In this document: positions 55,602-64,000 of the stretch, in pieces
Numbering within the stretch: position 1 is the stretch's first letter
How the letters are laid out: every line of letters starts with the position of its first letter
NCBI GenBank assembly: GCA_003020965.1
Contig: PXRL01000017.1
Location: 58,205-122,204, forward strand
Direction: 5' to 3'
Length of the DNA: 64,000 nucleotides
From: Halobacteriales archaeon QS_4_69_225
Lineage (GTDB): Archaea; Halobacteriota; Halobacteria; Halobacteriales; Haloarculaceae
Position numbers and translations under genes: made by a program
Notes under the pieces: generated by a model
Database searches by the model: none
Told to the model about the DNA's origin: nothing
What the model saw: the letters and a program-made list of their open reading frames with translations, nothing else

Positions 55602-56762
55602 ATGGAGGCCGTCATCGTCGGCGGCGGCATCGTCGGGCTCTCGTCGGCGGTCGCCCTGGCCGAACGCGGCGTGGACGTGACCCTCTACGAGCAGGGGTCG
55701 CTCGGCTCGGGCAGCACGGCCCGCGCCGCCGGCGGCATCCGCTCGCAGTTCACCACGCCGGTCAACGTGAAACTCTCCCTCGAGAGCAAGGCAGTCTGGA
55801 ACGACTTCGAGGCGGCGTTCGACGTCGACATCGAGTACCGGAAGATCGGCTACCTGTTCCTGGCCCGCAGCGACCGGACGGCCGAGCGATTCCGCGAGAA
55901 CGTCCGGATGCAACGCGAACTCGGAGCCGAAACCGAGTTCCTCTCGCCCGAGGAGGCGACCGATCGGTGTCCCGGCCTCGACCCCGAGCTCTTCGTCGCC
56001 GCCACTTACAACGGCGACGACGGCGTCGCGGACCCCAATCTCGCGGTCCAGGGCTACGCGAGGCGAGCCCGCGAGCTCGGCGTCGACCTGCGGCCGAACA
56101 CCCCGGTGACTGACGTGCTCCGGGATGGCGAGACGGTGTTCGGGGTCGAAGTCGAGGGCGACGGCGACCCGGTCCGCCACGAGGCCGACGCCGTGATCAA
56201 CGCGGCGGGCGCCTGGGCGGCCCGCCCGGCGGCGATGGCCGGCGTCGACCTGCCGGTTTCCCCGCGGCGGCGGCAGATGGCGGTGGTCGAGCCCGCCGAG
56301 CCGGTCCCCGAGTCGGTGCCGCTGACCATCGACCTCGAGACGGGGTCGTACTTCCGCCCGGAACGCGAAGGCACCGCGCTCGTCGGCGGACACTTCGGCG
56401 AGGAGGACCCCGCGGTCGACCCGGACGGGTTCTCCACGGAGATGGACCTCGCGGTGGCCGCCGAGGCCGTCGAGCGGGCGGCCGACTACACCGCCTACTT
56501 CGGCCCGGAGACCCGGATCAAGCGCGGCTGGGCGGGGCTGTATGCCGTGACGCCCGACGGCCACCCCATCATCGAGACGTCGCTTCCCGGGCTGGTGACG
56601 GCGACCGGGTTCTCCGGCCACGGGTTCCAGCACGCCCCCGCAACCGGGCGGATCGTCGCCGAACTGGTCCTGGACGGCGAGCCACGGACGGTGGACGTCT
56701 CGCACCTCGACCGCGGGCGGTTCGAGCGCGGCGAGGCCATCGTCGAGCGGAACGTCGCGTAG
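55602..56762 (+). CDS. FAD-dependent amino-acid oxidase (DAO/sarcosine oxidase family)
   Basis: 386 aa. The dinucleotide-binding loop AVIVGGGIVGLSSAVALAERG lies at the N-terminus, with YEQGSLGSGSTARAAGGIRSQF near 30. The FAD-contact segment ADAVINAAGAWAARPA lies near 195, and C-terminal TPDGHPIIETSLPGLVTATGFSGHGFQHAPATG closes the flavin site. It oxidises the C-N bond of a secondary or D-amino acid to an imine. The divergent ornithine cyclodeaminase-like gene could reduce or process the imine product. Exact substrate unknown. Confidence 0.88.
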   Translation: MEAVIVGGGIVGLSSAVALAERGVDVTLYEQGSLGSGSTARAAGGIRSQFTTPVNVKLSLESKAVWNDFEAAFDVDIEYRKIGYLFLARSDRTAERFRENVRMQRELGAETEFLSPEEATDRCPGLDPELFVAATYNGDDGVADPNLAVQGYARRARELGVDLRPNTPVTDVLRDGETVFGVEVEGDGDPVRHEADAVINAAGAWAARPAAMAGVDLPVSPRRRQMAVVEPAEPVPESVPLTIDLETGSYFRPEREGTALVGGHFGEEDPAVDPDGFSTEMDLAVAAEAVERAADYTAYFGPETRIKRGWAGLYAVTPDGHPIIETSLPGLVTATGFSGHGFQHAPATGRIVAELVLDGEPRTVDVSHLDRGRFERGEAIVERNVA

Positions 56763-56959
56763 GCTCCCTCCCGGCAGCGGGGCGGCCGCGACGACGCACA
56801 CGACGGGTCCGAGTGGCCGGGTCGAGGGACGTTCGGGTGGGTCCATCCGGCCGGAATCCCCCAGCCCGGGTCCGTGGTCGCTCGCGACGGGCGGCGGGGA
56901 CCGTCACCGGCCGGGCCCGACCCCGGCACCCTTTTCGGTAGGCTCCTCGAACGGACTGC

Positions 56960-57694
56960 ATGGCCGACGGTGCCGCCACGGCAGCCCCGGCCGGCGGAGA
57001 CCGGCCGCCGACGACGGTGGCGGCCGACCTCCTCGTGGCCACGAAGCGCCGCGAGGACCCCGACCCCTTCCTCGGGACGCTTTCCGGCTACGGCCACGAC
57101 GACCTGGCGCCGCTCCGGACGGACCGCCACCGGGCGCTCGCGTTCTGGATCAACCTCTACAACGCCGGCACCCAGTTGCTCCTCGAGCGCCGCCCGGAGA
57201 CCTACGACAGCCCCCTCCGTCTCGTCCGCTTCTTTCGGGCCGAGGCGCTCGGGGTCGCCGGGACCGGACTCGGCCTCGACGCCATCGAGCACGGCATCCT
57301 CCGGGGCGGCCGCTCGAAGTACGGCCTCGGTTACCTGCCGCGGCTGCCGTGGCCCTTCGAGCGCCGCTACCGCGTCGATCGCGACCCGCGGGTCCACTTC
57401 GCGCTGAACTGCGGCGCCGAGAGCTGTCCGCCGATCCGCGCCTACGACCCCGACCGGATCGACGACCAACTCGACGTGGCGACGGCGTCGTACCTCGCGG
57501 GGACGGTCGACCACGACCCGGCGGCCGGCGTCGTCCGCCTGCCGCGGCTCTTCCTGTGGTACCGGGGCGACTTCGGCGGCCGTGGCGGCATCCGGCGGGT
57601 CCTCCGGGAGTACGACGCGATTCCGGCCGACGCGGACCCGAAGTTCCGCTACCGGTCGTGGGACTGGTCGCGGGCCGCGGGGAAGTTCGCGTAG
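56960..57694 (+). CDS. DUF547 family protein
   Basis: 244 aa. The family core is HRALAFWINLYNAGTQLLLERR (near 60), SLDAIEHGILR-like LGLDAIEHGILRGGRSKYG (near 110) and FALNCGAESCPPIRAY (near 152) with conserved Cys residues. DKFLLWYR-like LPRLFLWYRGDFGG follows. DUF547 proteins often resemble papain-fold enzymes, but no function is established. No signal peptide. Convergent with the methyltransferase gene by 5 bases. Confidence 0.82.
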   Translation: MADGAATAAPAGGDRPPTTVAADLLVATKRREDPDPFLGTLSGYGHDDLAPLRTDRHRALAFWINLYNAGTQLLLERRPETYDSPLRLVRFFRAEALGVAGTGLGLDAIEHGILRGGRSKYGLGYLPRLPWPFERRYRVDRDPRVHFALNCGAESCPPIRAYDPDRIDDQLDVATASYLAGTVDHDPAAGVVRLPRLFLWYRGDFGGRGGIRRVLREYDAIPADADPKFRYRSWDWSRAAGKFA

Positions 57695-57699
57695 AGCCG

Positions 57700-58353
57700 T
57701 CAGCCGCCGCCGTCGGCCGTCGGCCGGCCGGCGCTGGCGACGTATATCGTGCCGGCGTTGTACGACTCGACGGTCGCCGTCTCGAACTGCGTTTCGACGG
57801 CCGCGGGGACGTCGGCGGCGTGGTTCCAGTCGGTCAGCACCCGGAGAACGGGGACGATCAGCGGGTTGAGCACGCGCAGCGGAAGCGGCTGGAACGGCCG
57901 GGCGTCGAGCACCGCCAGCCGGCCGTCGGCCCGGAGACACCGGGCGGCGGTCGCGACGGCCGCCGCCGGGTCCGGGGTCGCGCTGACCGACATCGCCGCG
58001 TAGACCGCGTCGAAGGCGTCCGCGCGGACGCCGAGGTCGGTCGCGTCGCCGCGGACGACGTGGACGTTCTCCCACCGGTCGGCGGCCGCCGCCGCCGTCT
58101 CGGCCATGCCGCGGCTGTAGTCGACGCCGACGACCCGGCCGTCGGGGCCGACGGCCTCGCGGAGCCGTCCGAGCGCCCGTCCGCGGCCACAGCCCAACTC
58201 GAGAACCGCCTCGCCGGCCGACGGCGACAGCGCCGTCAGGCTCCGGCGGCGGAACGTCGACTCCCGGCCGGCGAAGGCGACGGCGTACAGCAGCCGCAGC
58301 GCCCAGGGGTTGCGGCTCCACCGGTCGTAAACCGACGGATCGGCCGCGGTCAT
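57700..58353 (-). CDS. Class I SAM-dependent methyltransferase
   Basis: 217 aa. Motif I is AVLELGCGRGRALGRLREAVG (near 50), the acidic residue ending strand 2 is GVDYSRGMAETAAAAADRWENV and motif IV-like AFDAVYAAMSVSATPDPAAAV near 113. It is a UbiE-like small-molecule methyltransferase. The N-terminal DRWSRNPWALRLLYAVAFAGRE forms the lid. The substrate is unknown. It precedes nothing on its strand; the kinase gene lies upstream. Confidence 0.82.
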   Translation of the reverse strand: MTAADPSVYDRWSRNPWALRLLYAVAFAGRESTFRRRSLTALSPSAGEAVLELGCGRGRALGRLREAVGPDGRVVGVDYSRGMAETAAAAADRWENVHVVRGDATDLGVRADAFDAVYAAMSVSATPDPAAAVATAARCLRADGRLAVLDARPFQPLPLRVLNPLIVPVLRVLTDWNHAADVPAAVETQFETATVESYNAGTIYVASAGRPTADGGG

Positions 58354-58396
58354 CGGCGGGACCGACCGGTCGCCACGGGGGCCGGGGTCGTGGCGG

Positions 58397-61186
58397 TCAT
58401 CCGGTCCACTCCAGGCCGGCGTCGGGGTCGTCGACGAACTCGACGCCGGTGAACTCGAAGCGCGCGCCGCCGTCGGCGCTTTCCCCGAGGTCGACCGTCC
58501 AGCCGTGCTCGCGGGCGACCTGCTCGACGATGCTCAGCCCCAGCCCGGTGCCGCTCCTACCGGTCGAGTAGCCGCTCTCGAAGACGGCCTCCCGCTCCTC
58601 GGGCGGGATACCGGGGCCGTCGTCGGCGACGTAGAAGCCGTCCTCGAAGGTGCCGACGGTGACGGTGACGGTCACGCCGTCGTCGGTCGCCGCCGGGGCA
58701 CTGGCGGCCGCGGAGCCGGCGGTCGAGGGGTCCGCCGGAGCGGCATTGTTGTGCGAGGGAGGGCTCGTCGAGCTGTGCTCGACGGAGTTCCGGATGAGGT
58801 TTTCCAGCAGCTGCCGGAGCCGGCCGCGGTCGGCCCGGACGGTCTCGTCGGCCCCGACGGCGAGCGCCGCGGTGCCGGTCGTGACGTCGCGCCAGCAGTC
58901 CCGGGCGATGTCGTCGAGCGCGACCGACGAGAGGTCGGTGACGCGGTCCTCCTCGCGGGCCAGCGTCAGGAGGTCCCCGACGATGTCCTGGCTCCGCTCG
59001 GCCGCACCGAGGGCCCGTTCGATGTGGTGGCTGTCGGTGCCGTCGCGGGCCATCTCGAGTCGCCCCGCGACGACGCTCAGCGGGCTACGGAGGTCGTGGC
59101 TGATGACGCTCACCAGCTCGTCGAGGCGGTCGGTCCGCTCCTCGAGCAGCCGCTTTTGGGACTCGAGCCGCCGCTCCCGCTCGATGCGATCGAGCGCCGC
59201 CGTCAGCACCGTCGCGAGGATGTCCACGAGGTACCTGTCGAACCGGGTGAGCACGTTCGGCTCCGGCGAGGCGGCGAAGACGACGCCGTGGTCCCCCAGC
59301 GGGACCACTACCGCGCTGCGGGTCGGCGTCTCGGTCTCGTTGATGGCGCCGTGTTCGTAGGTGTCCTCGACGACCGCCGGCTCGCCGGATTCGAGGACGC
59401 CCCAGTTGATCCGGTCGACGGTGCGGTCGGGATCGGTCCGCTCGTAGGTCGGAGCCGCCCCGAGCCGGTCGCGACCGTCGGCGGTGACCGCGGCCGGCTC
59501 GAGGGTCGTCCACTCGTCGTCGACCAGATGGACGCCGGCGAAGGGAAGTTCCAGCGCCTCGCTGGCGATGTCGGTGGCGATCTCCGCGGCACGGGTCGGG
59601 TCGCTCGCCCGGATGAGTCGCTGGGTGCGGTACTGGAGCCCTCTGATCGTCTCCAGCTGCTCCTTGCGGTCGGTGATGTCCTGGACGGCGCCGTGGATGC
59701 GAACGACCTCGCCGTTTTCGACCGTCGGGCAGGCGTGCGTGTGGATCCACCGTTCGTCGCCCTCGGCGGTCTCGACGCGGGCCTCGAGCTCGCAGGCGCT
59801 GGCCTCGGTGACGACCCGCTGGAAGGCGGTTTCTATCTTCTCCCGGTCTTCGGGGTGGTAGAACTCCAGTGCCGTCTTCAGGGTCGGCTCGAACGAGTCG
59901 GGGACGTCGTGGATGCGTCGGACCTGTTCGCTCCAGACCAGCTCGTCGGCGTCGATCCGGTACTCCCAGCCGCCGACGTCGGCCAGTTCCTGGGCCTCCC
60001 GGAACAGGTCGTTCTGTTGCCGCAGCTCCCGGTCGCGGCGCCGCCGTTCGGTGATGTCGGCGTAGATGGCGTAGCCGTCGATGCGGTCGTCGTCCGGCAG
60101 TGGGACGTTCCGAAACCGGAAGTCCCGGAGGCCGTCGGCGGCCTGCCTGCGGAGGTGCTCGTCGATGGCGTCGCCGACCCGGACCCGCTCGTCGATCTGC
60201 CTTGCCTCGGTCTCCAGACCCGGCGGGACCACGACGTCGTCGATCGACTCGCCGGCCAGCGACGACTCGCCGTCGGCGAAGGTGTCGACGAACGCTTCGT
60301 TCGCCTGGACGACGGTCGGCTCGCCGTCCTCGTAGACGTAGGCGACCGTCGGCTCCGGGAAGTTCTCGAACAGCGCCGACAGCCGGGCGTTCTGCCGCTC
60401 GACGCGCCGCTCCCGCTCCCGGCGGTCGGTGACGTCCGTGTAGATGGCGAAGCCGCCGGAGCCGTCCGGGTAGACGGCGTTCTGCAGGAGGAAGGCCCGG
60501 GTGCCGTCGGCGGTCAGGCGGGTCACCGGCTCGGCGGTGAGGCGGGCGCCGTCCTGCACCCGGCTGTTGATCCGCTCGGCTTCCGTCTCGTGGTCGTCGG
60601 GGACGATGTACTCGTCCAGCGACTCGCCGACGATCTCCTCGGCGGGGTAGCCGAACACCTCCTCGAAGGCCGGGTTGACCCGCCGGACGACCGGCTCCTC
60701 GCCCTCGTATTCGACCTCGACGGTCGGCTGGGTGAACTGCTCGAACAGCACCCGGAACCGCCGGCGCTCCTCGTCGAGCCGTGCCGCCGTCCGGGACTGA
60801 TCGACGGCGTTGGTGATGCGGTTCGCCAGTAGCCGATACTGTTCGGTGCTGGACTTCTTCTGGAGGTAGTCGGTCACCCCGGCCGACACCGCCTCGCCGG
60901 CGACCGCTTCGCTTCCCTTGCCGGTGAAGAGGATGAACGGGACGTCGGGGTGTCGCTCGTGAATCGCCTCGAAGAACTCCAGGCCGTTCATCCGCGGCAT
61001 CTCGTAGTCGGAAACGACGCAGTCGAAGGTCCCGTCTGCGAGCCGGTCGAGCGCCGCCGCCGCCCCCTGCTCGGTCGCGACCGCCAGCCGCGGGTCCTCC
61101 CGCTCGAGGGACCTCGCGGCCATCTCCGCCAGGTCGATGTCGTCGTCGACGTGCAGCACGTCGATGGAACCATCCCCACCGGTCAT
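58397..61186 (-). CDS. Receiver/PAS/GAF hybrid sensor histidine kinase
   Basis: 929 aa. The N-terminal receiver domain (5-120) has VLHVDDDIDLAEMA, the phospho-Asp in DCVVSDYEMPRMNGLEF and Lys in DYLQKK. Three PAS domains follow (QPTVEVEYEGEEPVVRRVNPAF; TVAYVYEDGEPTVVQANEAF; a PAC-type region GWEYRIDADELVWSEQ), then a GAF domain (ASDPTRAAEIATDIASEAL). HisKA is VISHDLRSPLSVVAGRLE, with HATPase boxes NLIRNSVEHSS, DDGPGIPPEEREAVF and GTGLGLSIVEQVA. A Pro/Ala/Ser linker interrupts the ATPase domain. There are no membrane spans, so it senses cytoplasmic signals. An upstream in-frame start at 61213 is possible. Confidence 0.9.
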   Translation of the reverse strand: MTGGDGSIDVLHVDDDIDLAEMAARSLEREDPRLAVATEQGAAAALDRLADGTFDCVVSDYEMPRMNGLEFFEAIHERHPDVPFILFTGKGSEAVAGEAVSAGVTDYLQKKSSTEQYRLLANRITNAVDQSRTAARLDEERRRFRVLFEQFTQPTVEVEYEGEEPVVRRVNPAFEEVFGYPAEEIVGESLDEYIVPDDHETEAERINSRVQDGARLTAEPVTRLTADGTRAFLLQNAVYPDGSGGFAIYTDVTDRRERERRVERQNARLSALFENFPEPTVAYVYEDGEPTVVQANEAFVDTFADGESSLAGESIDDVVVPPGLETEARQIDERVRVGDAIDEHLRRQAADGLRDFRFRNVPLPDDDRIDGYAIYADITERRRRDRELRQQNDLFREAQELADVGGWEYRIDADELVWSEQVRRIHDVPDSFEPTLKTALEFYHPEDREKIETAFQRVVTEASACELEARVETAEGDERWIHTHACPTVENGEVVRIHGAVQDITDRKEQLETIRGLQYRTQRLIRASDPTRAAEIATDIASEALELPFAGVHLVDDEWTTLEPAAVTADGRDRLGAAPTYERTDPDRTVDRINWGVLESGEPAVVEDTYEHGAINETETPTRSAVVVPLGDHGVVFAASPEPNVLTRFDRYLVDILATVLTAALDRIERERRLESQKRLLEERTDRLDELVSVISHDLRSPLSVVAGRLEMARDGTDSHHIERALGAAERSQDIVGDLLTLAREEDRVTDLSSVALDDIARDCWRDVTTGTAALAVGADETVRADRGRLRQLLENLIRNSVEHSSTSPPSHNNAAPADPSTAGSAAASAPAATDDGVTVTVTVGTFEDGFYVADDGPGIPPEEREAVFESGYSTGRSGTGLGLSIVEQVAREHGWTVDLGESADGGARFEFTGVEFVDDPDAGLEWTG

Positions 61187-61290
61187 GTACCGCCGTTTGC
61201 GCCACCGTGACATAAAGCTGGAATCGAGAACGAACGCCGAGGGGCGCCCGGAGCGACAGTTTAAATCGGACGGCGCACTACCGAAGGGTA

Positions 61291-63540
61291 ATGGATGTCG
61301 CCGACGCCTCCGGCGTCCCCGCGTGGTTCGCCGATCACCTCCGCGAGGGTGGCATCGAGTCGCTGTACCCGCCGCAGGCCGCCGCCGTCGAAGCCGGGGT
61401 GACGGCCGGCGAGAGCCTCGTCGCCTCCGTGCCGACCGCGAGCGGTAAGACGCTCGTCGCGCAGCTGGCGATGCTGTCGGCCGTCGATCGCGGCGGCACG
61501 GCGTTGTACATCGTGCCGCTGCGGGCGCTGGCCAGCGAGAAGCGCGAGGAGTTTTCCGTCTTCGAGGACCACGGGGTCTCCGTCGGCGTCGCCACCGGCG
61601 ACTACGAGAATTCGGGCGAGTGGCTCGCCGACAAGGACGTCATCGTCGCCACCAGCGAGAAGGTCGACTCCCTCGTCCGCAACGGCGCGCCGTGGATCGA
61701 CGACCTCGACTGCGTCGTCGCCGACGAGGTCCACCTCGTCGACGACCCCGGTCGGGGGCCGACGCTGGAGGTGACGCTGGCGAAGCTCCGCCGCGTCAAC
61801 CCGGCCGTCCAGGTGGTCGCGCTGTCGGCGACGGTCGGCAACGCCGCCGACGTCGCCGAGTGGCTCGACGCCGAGCTGGTCGATTCCACCTGGCGGCCCA
61901 TCGAGCTCCGGAAGGGCGTCCACTACGGGCAGGCGGTGCACTTCGGCGACGGCTCCCAGCAGGAGCTGCGGGTCGACTCCGACGAGAAGCCCACGGCGGC
62001 CATCGTCCGGGACACGCTGGCCGACGACGGCTCGACGCTCGTGTTCGTCAACTCCCGGCGGAACGCCGAAAGCGCCGCCAAGCGGCTGGCCAACACCGTC
62101 CGCGACGGGCTCGTTCCCGAGGAGCGCGAGCGGCTGGCGGCCGTCGCCGAGGAGCTGCGGGACGTCTCCGACACCGAGACGAGCGAGGACCTCGCCGACT
62201 GCGTCGAGCGGGGCGCCGCCTTCCACCACGCGGGGCTGGCGAGCGACCACCGCTCGCTCGTCGAGGACGCCTTCCGGGAACGGCTCATCAAGGTGGTGGC
62301 GGCGACGCCGACGCTGGCGGCCGGCGTCAACACCCCCTCTCGGCGGGTCGTCGTTCGCGACTGGCGGCGCTACTCCGGCGACGCCGGCGGGATGCAGCCG
62401 CTGTCGGTGCTGGAGGTCCACCAGATGATGGGCCGGGCCGGCCGGCCGGGCCGGGACCCCTACGGCGAGGCGCTACTGCTCGCCAACGGCCACGACGAGC
62501 TGGACGAGCTGCTGGACCGGTACGTCTGGGCCGACCCCGAGCCCGTCGAGTCGAAGCTCGCCCGGGAGCCGTCGATGCGGACGCACCTGCTGGCGACGGT
62601 CGCCTCCGGCTTCGCCGACTCCCGGGCCGGGCTGTTGGAGTTCCTCGACCAGACGCTGTACGCGGCCCAGTACGGCGGCTCGAACGACCTCGAGCGGGTC
62701 GTCGACACGACGCTGTCGTATCTCGAGACCAACGGCTTCGTCGAGCGCGGCGACGGCCTGGAGGCGACGACCCTCGGCCACACCGTCTCGCGGCTCTACC
62801 TCGACCCGATGAGCGCCGCCGAGATAATCGACGGCCTGGAGGCGGCCGACGAACCGACGCCGCTCGGGCTCTACCACCTCGTCTCCCGGACGCCCGACAT
62901 GTACGAGCTGTACCTCCGATCGGGCGACCACGAGGAGTACACGATGGAGGCCTACGAGCGGGAGCCGGAGTTCTGCGGCGAGCTACCCAGCGAGTTCGAG
63001 GAGTCCCGCTTCGAGGACTGGCTGTCGGCGCTGAAGACCGCCCGGATGCTCGAAGACTGGGCCGACGAGATCGACGAGGACGACATCGCCGAGCGCTACG
63101 GCGTCGGGCCGGGCGACATCCGCGGGAAGGTCGACACCGCCGAGTGGCTGCTGGGTGCCGCCGAGTCGCTGGCCGACGAACTCGGCCTCGCGAGCGTGCC
63201 GGCGGTCCGCGAGGCGCGCAAGCGCGTCCAGTACGGCGTCGGCGAGGAGCTCATCGACCTCGCGGGCGTCCGGGGCGTCGGCCGCAAGCGGGCCCGGCGG
63301 CTGTACGACGCCGGCATCGAAACGCGGACGGCGCTCCGGGAGGCCGACAAATCGGTCGTTCTCGGGGCGCTCCGGGGTCGGGAGAAGACCGCCGAGAACG
63401 TGCTGGAGGCCGCCGGCCACCGGAACCCGTCGATGGACGACGTCGCGCCCGACGTCGACGCCCGACCGGACGGGGACTCCGACGGCGACGAGGCGGTCGC
63501 CGACGACGACGACGACCAATCCAGCATCGGTGATTTCTGA
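61291..63540 (+). CDS. hel308: Hel308-type ATP-dependent DNA helicase
   Basis: 749 aa. Q-motif region [12 protein letters not shown], Walker [17 protein letters not shown] (near 47), DEVH box in [46 protein letters not shown] and motif [23 protein letters not shown] are all present. The C-terminal ratchet helices and helix-hairpin-helix ([20 protein letters not shown]) fit Hel308. The extreme C-terminus QSSIGDF resembles a PCNA-interacting box (QxxIxxF). It unwinds stalled forks. The stop overlaps the cgi121 ATG (TGATGG). Confidence 0.93.
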   Translation: MDVADASGVPAWFADHLREGGIESLYPPQAAAVEAGVTAGESLVASVPTASGKTLVAQLAMLSAVDRGGTALYIVPLRALASEKREEFSVFEDHGVSVGVATGDYENSGEWLADKDVIVATSEKVDSLVRNGAPWIDDLDCVVADEVHLVDDPGRGPTLEVTLAKLRRVNPAVQVVALSATVGNAADVAEWLDAELVDSTWRPIELRKGVHYGQAVHFGDGSQQELRVDSDEKPTAAIVRDTLADDGSTLVFVNSRRNAESAAKRLANTVRDGLVPEERERLAAVAEELRDVSDTETSEDLADCVERGAAFHHAGLASDHRSLVEDAFRERLIKVVAATPTLAAGVNTPSRRVVVRDWRRYSGDAGGMQPLSVLEVHQMMGRAGRPGRDPYGEALLLANGHDELDELLDRYVWADPEPVESKLAREPSMRTHLLATVASGFADSRAGLLEFLDQTLYAAQYGGSNDLERVVDTTLSYLETNGFVERGDGLEATTLGHTVSRLYLDPMSAAEIIDGLEAADEPTPLGLYHLVSRTPDMYELYLRSGDHEEYTMEAYEREPEFCGELPSEFEESRFEDWLSALKTARMLEDWADEIDEDDIAERYGVGPGDIRGKVDTAEWLLGAAESLADELGLASVPAVREARKRVQYGVGEELIDLAGVRGVGRKRARRLYDAGIETRTALREADKSVVLGALRGREKTAENVLEAAGHRNPSMDDVAPDVDARPDGDSDGDEAVADDDDDQSSIGDF

Positions 63541-64000
63541 TGGAACTCGTCGAGGGCGTCGTCGAGGTGGGCGGCGAGCGGTTCCCCGAGGTCGGCGCGT
63601 TCGTCGACGCGCTCGACGCGATCGGGGCGGAACACGGCGTGACGGTCCAGGCGTTCGACGCCCGCTACGTCGTCTCCCGGCGTCACCTCGAACGGGCCGT
63701 CGAGCTGGCCGACCGCGAGCGACGGCGCGGCGACGGAATCGCCCGCGACCGGGGGGTCGAAATCCTCCTGTACGCCGCGGGCCGCCGGCAGATCAACCGG
63801 GCGCTGGAGATGGGCGTCGACGAGGGCGTCACGCCCGCCGTGGTGCTCGTCGACGGCGACGGCGACGAACCGTCGGCCGCCGACGCCGTCCGGGCGCTCT
63901 GCTCGCCCGCCGAAACGCTCGGCGCCTACGAGGAGACGCGCGTCCGCGAGTTCTTCGACGTCGGGGACGCCGAACTCGCGGCGACCGACGCCGGCCTCGA
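63540..64000 (+). CDS. cgi121: KEOPS complex subunit Cgi121 (3' end beyond the window)
   Basis: About 153 aa visible. The ATG shares a base with the hel308 stop. The core motif GVEILLYAAGRRQINRALEMGVDEG (near 75-98) matches Cgi121/TPRKB, including YAAGRRQI where the family binds Bud32. QAFDARYVVSRRHLERAVELA precedes it. It stimulates KEOPS in making t6A on tRNA. Adjacency of hel308 and cgi121 is common in haloarchaea. Partial because the window ends. Confidence 0.88.
   Translation, partial: MELVEGVVEVGGERFPEVGAFVDALDAIGAEHGVTVQAFDARYVVSRRHLERAVELADRERRRGDGIARDRGVEILLYAAGRRQINRALEMGVDEGVTPAVVLVDGDGDEPSAADAVRALCSPAETLGAYEETRVREFFDVGDAELAATDAGL

Overview
The window is haloarchaeal chromosome. 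The DNA is very GC-rich, the encoded proteins are strongly acidic, and the archaeal information-processing genes are typical: primase large subunit, Hjc, Hel308, the KEOPS subunit Cgi121, and archaeal-type IMP cyclohydrolase PurO. UvrB and UvrC occur beside them, as in haloarchaea. Promoters look archaeal, with a TATA element about 27 bases before a leaderless or near-leaderless start. I cannot fix the genus.

Layout. Bases 1-1.7 kb hold a tRNA-Gln gene, a degenerate second copy of its 3' end, a tandem-HNH protein and an arsenate-reductase-like phosphatase. Bases 1.76-4.79 kb are an overlapping minus-strand operon of sulfotransferase, small unknown protein, APS kinase fused to a nucleotidyltransferase, and YqcI/YcgG-family haem oxygenase. 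I consider this the best candidate for an undescribed pathway, an N-hydroxylation coupled to PAPS-dependent sulfation. Bases 5.4-16.7 kb carry housekeeping genes (purO, DUF502, phosphoesterase, aspartate kinase, priL, SWIM protein, hjc, uvrB), with an inverted pair of dispersed repeats at 12.8-13.1 kb.

Bases 16.7-44.9 kb are dominated by cobalamin synthesis in five transcription units. These are cobT-like/cbiA; a stand-alone cbiX; cobN-cbiC-cbiE; chlID plus cbtBA; and an 11-gene operon running cbiT-cbiL-cbiF-cbiG-cbiH-cbiH-ferredoxin-LAGLIDADG-like-cbiX/ferredoxin-DUF3209-PQQ propeller. Every unit start has a CAA-N6-TTG palindrome in its promoter region, four of them directly after a TATA-like element, which suggests one regulon under a DNA-binding repressor. 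cobN is broken by a frameshift and probably also lacks about 30 codons. A five-gene DUF4129/DUF7269-like/DUF58/DUF7519-like/MoxR cluster (20.3-27.1 kb) sits between the cobalamin units.

Bases 45-64 kb hold an SPFH protein, another dispersed repeat, uvrC, mdh, a very large calcium-repeat surface protein, a three-cysteine ferredoxin, an ornithine cyclodeaminase-family enzyme divergent from a FAD amino-acid oxidase, a DUF547 protein, a methyltransferase, a receiver/PAS/GAF histidine kinase, hel308 and the start of cgi121.
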